Source: Pseudomonadota bacterium (GTDB lineage: Bacteria; Desulfobacterota; Syntrophobacteria; Syntrophobacterales; Syntrophobacteraceae). From it: a stretch of DNA of 19,432 nucleotides. This document shows, piece by piece, positions 15,408 to 19,432 of this stretch (position 1 is its first letter; each line of letters opens with the position of its first letter). Location of the stretch: NCBI GenBank assembly GCA_023416335.1, contig JAEZHY010000055.1, positions 1 through 19,432 of the forward strand, written 5' to 3'. Made by a program: the position numbers and the translations under genes. Under the pieces are notes generated by a model that saw nothing but the letters and a program-made list of their open reading frames with translations, searched no databases and was not told where the DNA came from.

Positions 15408-15887
15408 ATGAACAAAGGGAATCGTGAAAGAATAGTGGTCCTGGGAATCGGCAATGAACTGCTGAAGGATGAAGGGATCGGCGTCCACGTTGCCCGCTCC
15501 CTTGCCGGGCGGGATTTCGGTTTTCCGGTCGAAGTCGTCGAAGCGGGAACGGTTGCCGATTGCTGGTTCGGAGACCAACCGATAGACAAGCTGGTTGTGA
15601 TAGATGCGGTCCTGGGCGGCGGTGAGGCGGGCGCCATATACAGGTTCAGCCCGGAGGAAGTCGAACTCGAAACCGTACCGGCAACCTCGATACACCAGCT
15701 TGGATTTGCGGGTTTTTATTTTCTCAGCGAGATTGCCGGCATCAAGCCGAAGGAAACCGTCATCATCGGAGTGGAGCCGAAAGAAGTGGGATGGGGCCTG
15801 GAACTCTCGGAGGAGCTTCGCGGCTGCATCCCCGCTGTGGTGGAGATAGTCCTGAAAGAGGTTACTCCAGGCCATGTAACCGGCTAG
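15408..15887 (+). CDS. Hydrogenase maturation endopeptidase (HycI/HybD family)
   Basis: A 159-residue protease that removes the C-terminal tail of the hydrogenase large subunit once nickel is inserted. The three nickel-sensing residues of the family are visible: E22 in GIGNELLKDEG, D66 in VVIDAV and H96 in SIHQLG, equivalent to Glu16, Asp62 and His93 of E. coli HybD. I take the ATG at 15408, five bases after the large-subunit stop; an upstream ATG in the same frame (15333) lies inside the preceding gene and adds non-family sequence. The ribosome site is weak, consistent with coupling to the large subunit. Its client is almost certainly the neighbouring large subunit. Confidence 0.92.
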   Translation: MNKGNRERIVVLGIGNELLKDEGIGVHVARSLAGRDFGFPVEVVEAGTVADCWFGDQPIDKLVVIDAVLGGGEAGAIYRFSPEEVELETVPATSIHQLGFAGFYFLSEIAGIKPKETVIIGVEPKEVGWGLELSEELRGCIPAVVEIVLKEVTPGHVTG

Positions 15888-15900
15888 ATGAGGGGTGGAC

Positions 15901-16545
15901 ATGCTAATAAGCGAACAGAAACCCATGGAAGAAATCCTGACGTATCTCAGCGGCGACCGGAAGGTCTTCCTCGTAGGGTGTAAAGGCTGCGCGGAGGGAT
16001 GCAAAACGGGCGGCGAGCAGGAGACGCTGGAGATGAAAGGCAAACTCGAAGAGACGGGCAAAACGGTTACCGGGATATCCCTGATCGACTTCGCCTGCAA
16101 CGATCAACTGACCCGGATGACCCTGAAGGCCCACGAGGGCAAAATCGCGGACTCGGACTCCCTGCTGATGCTCTGCTGCGGCATCGGTGTCCAGACTGCG
16201 GCGGCGGCCGTGGACAAGGTCATCCATCCCGGATGCAACACCGTTTCCCTTGGCGGCCGTCACGGCGAGTGGCGCGACGGGGAGCGATGCCTGGAATGCG
16301 GCCAGTGCATGCTCGAATATACCGGCGGGATATGCCCGATCGCCAGGTGCGCGAAGCAGTTGCTGCACGGTCCGTGCGGCGGCTCGGTGGAAGGTAAATG
16401 CGAGGTCTCGCCCAAACTGCCCTGTGCCTGGCACGAAATCATCAACCAGTTGGCGAGGATCGGCAGGCTGGACCGGCTGGTAAACGTCATTCCTCCGAAA
16501 GACTGGAGTTCGAGTCTGACGGGCGGACTTCCACCTCGAAGATAA
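15901..16545 (+). CDS. metV: MetV-family protein, copy 2
   Basis: A 214-residue member of the MetV (MTHFR C-terminal) family. It keeps the N-terminal C27-xx-C30-xxx-C34 group, a CCGIGV stretch, CLECGQC, and the signature GGICPIARC with HGPCGG, all aligned with copy 1 (9336-10052). The ATG at 15901 has GAGGGG about six bases upstream; a GTG at 15895 is possible but has no spacing for a ribosome site. It follows the hydrogenase protease closely and precedes a sensor kinase, while its natural partner MetF is two genes on. I infer a role as the Fe-S/zinc link between the cytoplasmic hydrogenase and MetF copy 2. It lacks the arginine-rich tail of copy 1. Confidence 0.9.
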   Translation: MLISEQKPMEEILTYLSGDRKVFLVGCKGCAEGCKTGGEQETLEMKGKLEETGKTVTGISLIDFACNDQLTRMTLKAHEGKIADSDSLLMLCCGIGVQTAAAAVDKVIHPGCNTVSLGGRHGEWRDGERCLECGQCMLEYTGGICPIARCAKQLLHGPCGGSVEGKCEVSPKLPCAWHEIINQLARIGRLDRLVNVIPPKDWSSSLTGGLPPRR

Positions 16546-16566
16546 ACGCCGGGAACGGAGGATCAG

Positions 16567-18078
16567 GTGACAACTGCCGCAATCAGGGAAGTTCTGAGGG
16601 AATGCTGCCTCTTCGCCGAACTGAGCGAAGAAGATAGGGACAGAATTGCCCGTCTGGCCGTTGACGTCAGCTTCGAACCCGGAGACATCCTGTTCAGCGA
16701 AGGGGAAAAACCAGAGTGGCTCTACGTCGTCATGCGAGGCACGATTGCAGTCGAAGTGGGATTGGTCGGACGCAAGCGACGGCGCCAGGCCACACTCACG
16801 CTGGTGAGGCGAAGCGGGATCGTGGGCTGGTCGGCTGGGCTCGGGTCTGAAAAGTACCTGGCTTCGGCGATAGCCAGGGAAAAAACGGCCGTTTTGGCGA
16901 TCGCGGGAGAGGCAATCCGCCGCCTTCTCGATGCCGAACCGTCGATGGCACTGCAGGTTACGCGCAAGCTCGCGGATATCGCGCGCTCGCGGCTTGTCCG
17001 CACAACCGAGATCCTTGCCAATGTCCTCTCCGTCTCATCCCATGACATGAAAGCCCCGCTGGCCGCGGTGCAAAGCTTTCACCAGGTGATTCTTGCCGGC
17101 TACGCGGGCGCGGTCACCGAACAGCAGAAAAGCATGCTGCGCAGGAGCAGCGAAAGAATCAAGGGCCTGATGTCCATCATCGATGACATGTCGGAACTGC
17201 CTCGACTCGGCCCCGAAGAGATGTCGCCCGAGGAGACCTCGATCACGGAAATTGCGGAACGCGTCCTGGCAAAAGCGAGTGCCCGGGCTGCCGAGAAGGG
17301 GGTGGATATTGGCCGGGAATGGGCTGAGCACGTTCCTCATGCACTCGCCGATCCGCCCCGGCTGCAGCAGGTGCTCGAAAAGCTGCTCGAGAATGCCGTC
17401 AAGTTTACCCCAGTCGGCGGCAAGGTGGTTTTGAGGATAACAAACGACAGCGACGGCCGAATCACCGGTGAGCGCAGGCAGGTGATCCAAAGGGTGAAAA
17501 GCGCGATAGAGTTTTATAAGGCAGCCGGGAGGGAAATCGCCCTGGCCGAATTTTCGAGTTCGCGCGGAAGGTTCTCCAGGGACCGGCGATACATATTCGC
17601 GCTCGGACTCGATGGAACCATGCTCGCGCACGGCCTGAACGAGAAATGCGTCGGAAGCAATTTCGTCGAACTCAAAGATACGGACGGCAGGCAGCCCGCA
17701 AAAGAAATCATCGACATGGCCCGAGGGGATAATTCAGGCTGGGTCGCGTACAGATGGCATCATCCGCAGACCGGGGAAGAGCGCCCGAAGGTCGCTTATT
17801 TTGAAAGAATTGACGATGTCGTCATCTGCAGCGGCATGTATCCGGACCTGGTGGTTGAGGTGATGGACACCGGAGAGGGGATAAGCGCCGAGGACCTTCC
17901 CGCGATTTTCGACGATTTCTATCGGGGACGGGATGCTCCGGCGGGAGGAGTCGGTATTGGGTTGTCCATAGCGAAAAGAATTATTGAAGCTCACGGCGGG
18001 CGTATCTGGGTCGAAAGTCCGTATTCCGAGTCGGAGAGAGGCGCCAAATTTATCTTCACCCTGCCCAGAAGGTGGTGA
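16567..18078 (+). CDS. Soluble hybrid-architecture histidine kinase: cNMP-fold, HisKA, and ATPase split by a Cache-like insert
   Basis: A 503-residue kinase without membrane segments, starting at GTG 16567 with GGAGG five bases upstream. Residues 10-130 form a CRP-type cyclic-nucleotide-fold domain. Its phosphate-binding loop reads GIVGWSAGLG, without the usual Gly-Glu and Arg, so cAMP or cGMP is doubtful as ligand. HisKA has the phospho-acceptor H159 in SSHDMKAPL. The HATPase N-box is LLENAVKF (N276); the G1 box DTGEGI (434-439) and G2 box GVGIGLSIAK (461-470) follow only after an insertion of about 130 residues (roughly 300-428). The insert contains RYIFALGLDGTMLAH, GWVAYRW and YFERIDDVVICSGMY, which resemble a small Cache sensor domain. 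The response regulator two genes downstream is the likely partner. Confidence 0.88.
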   Translation: MTTAAIREVLRECCLFAELSEEDRDRIARLAVDVSFEPGDILFSEGEKPEWLYVVMRGTIAVEVGLVGRKRRRQATLTLVRRSGIVGWSAGLGSEKYLASAIAREKTAVLAIAGEAIRRLLDAEPSMALQVTRKLADIARSRLVRTTEILANVLSVSSHDMKAPLAAVQSFHQVILAGYAGAVTEQQKSMLRRSSERIKGLMSIIDDMSELPRLGPEEMSPEETSITEIAERVLAKASARAAEKGVDIGREWAEHVPHALADPPRLQQVLEKLLENAVKFTPVGGKVVLRITNDSDGRITGERRQVIQRVKSAIEFYKAAGREIALAEFSSSRGRFSRDRRYIFALGLDGTMLAHGLNEKCVGSNFVELKDTDGRQPAKEIIDMARGDNSGWVAYRWHHPQTGEERPKVAYFERIDDVVICSGMYPDLVVEVMDTGEGISAEDLPAIFDDFYRGRDAPAGGVGIGLSIAKRIIEAHGGRIWVESPYSESERGAKFIFTLPRRW

Positions 18079-18113
18079 ACTGCGCGGAGGCGAGGAAAAG
18101 GAGATGTCCGGCC

Positions 18114-19031
18114 ATGAAATCAGGAACTAATCTGGAAAAAGTGCTGGAGAACAGAAGGTTCGCTGTGACTGCCGAAGTCGGCCCCCCGAAGGGAGCAGGA
18201 ACATCGGGCATTCTGAAAAAGGGCGAAAAACTGAAGAACTACACCGATGCCGTCAATGTTACGGACAACCAGACGGCAATCGTTCGGATGTGCAGCATGG
18301 CGGGATGTACGCTGCTCAAGCAGGTGGGAGTCGATCCCGTGCTCCAGATGGTCGTCCGGGACCGGAACCGCATTGCCCTGCAAAGCGACATACTGGGGTC
18401 GGTCGCTCTCGGCATCGGGAATATTCTATGCCTGTCGGGAGACTACCAGGGCTTTGGAAATCATCCGACGGCCAAGGGGGTGTACGATCTCGATTCGACC
18501 CAGCTCATTTCGACATTGAAAAGAATGCGGGATGAACACAAATTTATCTGCGATGAAGCGATTACGGGAGAGATCCCGGTATTCATCGGGGCCGTTGAAA
18601 ATCCGTTCGCGGATCCGTTCGAGTACCGAGTTCTCAGACTCGCGAGGAAAGTCAGGGCAGGAGCCGATTTCATCCAGACCCAGGCGGTTTTCGACGTGCC
18701 GAAGTTCGTCCGGTGGATGAAAATGGTAAACGACCACGGGCTGGACGAACAGGTCCATATCCTGGCGGGCGTGATCCCGGTCAAGTCGGCCGGTATGGCG
18801 CGATATATGAGAGATTATGTCTCGGGGGTAACCGTGCCGAACGAGGTGGTCACTCGCCTGGAACAGGCGTCCGACGTCAAGGAAGAGGGATTGAAAATAA
18901 CCCTGGAGATCATCGAACAGATCAAAGACATTCCGGAAGTGCACGGAATTCATATTATGGCGGTGGGCTGGGAAGATATCGTACCCGTTGTTGTGGACAA
19001 GGCGGGCTTATTGCCGAGACCCGAACTCTAA
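18114..19031 (+). CDS. metF: Methylenetetrahydrofolate reductase MetF, copy 2
   Basis: A 305-residue MetF-family TIM-barrel flavoprotein. I take the ATG at 18114, with AAGGAG ten bases upstream; a GTG at 18072 would overlap the kinase gene and add 14 residues with no family resemblance. The catalytic Glu is kept (E21 in AEVGPPKG), as are VTDNQTA, RDRNRIALQSD and the conserved Asp of LCLSGDYQ, so it should be active rather than a degenerate sensor. It is an obvious paralogue of copy 1 (8349-9284), differing for example in CECGPP versus AEVGPP and TGDHQ versus SGDYQ. It lies between the kinase and the response regulator, in one operon with the hydrogenase and metV copy 2. Confidence 0.93.
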   Translation: MKSGTNLEKVLENRRFAVTAEVGPPKGAGTSGILKKGEKLKNYTDAVNVTDNQTAIVRMCSMAGCTLLKQVGVDPVLQMVVRDRNRIALQSDILGSVALGIGNILCLSGDYQGFGNHPTAKGVYDLDSTQLISTLKRMRDEHKFICDEAITGEIPVFIGAVENPFADPFEYRVLRLARKVRAGADFIQTQAVFDVPKFVRWMKMVNDHGLDEQVHILAGVIPVKSAGMARYMRDYVSGVTVPNEVVTRLEQASDVKEEGLKITLEIIEQIKDIPEVHGIHIMAVGWEDIVPVVVDKAGLLPRPEL

Positions 19032-19046
19032 GTGATGGGAGACAAG

Positions 19047-19432
19047 ATGGAGCAGAAAGCGAAGATATTGCTCGTTGACGACGACCCGGACATCCTCGAA
19101 GCAATGAGCACCGTGCTGCTGAGTCAGAACTATACAGTGGTCACCGCCAGGGATGGCCAGGAAGGGCTGGCGAAGCTCAGAACGGAAATGCCGGATTTGA
19201 TGATCCTTGACCTGATGATGCCCCGCATGGACGGTTTTGCCGTCTGCGAGGAACTGCTCGATCCCAGGTGGGCCAAGTACAGCAATATTCCAATTATAAT
19301 ACTGTCATCTGTGAAGGAAGACGCCGGGCGGCGGCGATACGAACTTGGGACCGGCCTGCAGCTCAGAGTGAGCGATTATGTGGAAAAGCCGATCGATCCC
19401 GCGGCATTGCTGGCGAGGGTTGCGACGTATTT
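19047..19432 (+). CDS. Response regulator receiver domain, cut by window edge
   Basis: The frame opens at ATG 19047 after GGGAG and runs off the window with 128 residues visible. They form a complete-looking receiver domain: acidic pocket D11/D12 in LLVDDDPD, phospho-acceptor D55 in LMILDLMMPRMDG, the Ser at 87-88 in IILSS, and K114 in YVEKPIDP. An insertion of a few residues lies between the fourth strand and the Lys (AGRRRYELGTGLQLRVS), a pattern seen in some stand-alone receivers. Whether an output domain follows is unknown. Spacing of 15 bases from metF copy 2 and position downstream of the kinase make it the likely cognate regulator. Confidence 0.88.
   Translation, partial: MEQKAKILLVDDDPDILEAMSTVLLSQNYTVVTARDGQEGLAKLRTEMPDLMILDLMMPRMDGFAVCEELLDPRWAKYSNIPIIILSSVKEDAGRRRYELGTGLQLRVSDYVEKPIDPAALLARVATY

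Overview
The window looks like a chromosomal segment of an anaerobic bacterium, probably a sulfate-reducing or syntrophic member of the Desulfobacterota (former Deltaproteobacteria). The grounds are a membrane-linked molybdopterin oxidoreductase, paired MetV/MetF of the acetogen/Wood-Ljungdahl type, a flavoprotein-MvhD fusion, a [NiFe] hydrogenase without an export signal, and a sigma-54-type promoter. I cannot name the species from sequence alone.

Layout. (1) 79-230: frameshifted remnant of a Phd/YefM antitoxin. (2) 336-5289, minus strand: a tightly coupled four-gene operon, transcribed as Tat-exported Mo-bisPGD catalytic subunit, four-cluster ferredoxin, NrfD/PsrC membrane subunit and TorD-type chaperone. 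The substrate is unknown. (3) 5432-8348: mostly non-coding and partly AT-rich. It holds one secreted protein of unknown function (6146-6886), a sigma-54-like promoter followed by a leader that can fold as terminator or antiterminator (7004-7133), a MITE-like repeat (7683-7850) and a cluster of palindromic repeats (7968-8294). (4) 8349-12160, minus strand: GltD-like flavoprotein/MvhD fusion, metV and metF. (5) 12161-12956: divergent regulatory region with a strongly structured segment. (6) 12957-19432, plus strand: [NiFe] hydrogenase small and large subunits, maturation protease, a second metV, a hybrid sensor kinase, a second metF, and a response regulator cut by the window edge.

How the genes may work together. 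The two divergent operons each carry a MetV+MetF pair. One pairs it with a pyridine-nucleotide flavoprotein/MvhD, the other with a cytoplasmic hydrogenase. A plausible reading is two electron inputs (NAD(P)H and H2) to methylene-tetrahydrofolate reduction, or outputs from its reversal. The second operon also interleaves a two-component system with the metabolic genes, so H2/C1 redox flux may be sensed by the same gene cluster.

The most unusual item is the kinase. It has an N-terminal cNMP-fold domain, a HisKA domain, and an ATPase domain interrupted between its N-box and G1 box by about 130 residues resembling a Cache-type sensor. The hydrogenase, MetV, MetF and two-component mosaic, together with this split kinase, is the best candidate for an undescribed system here.
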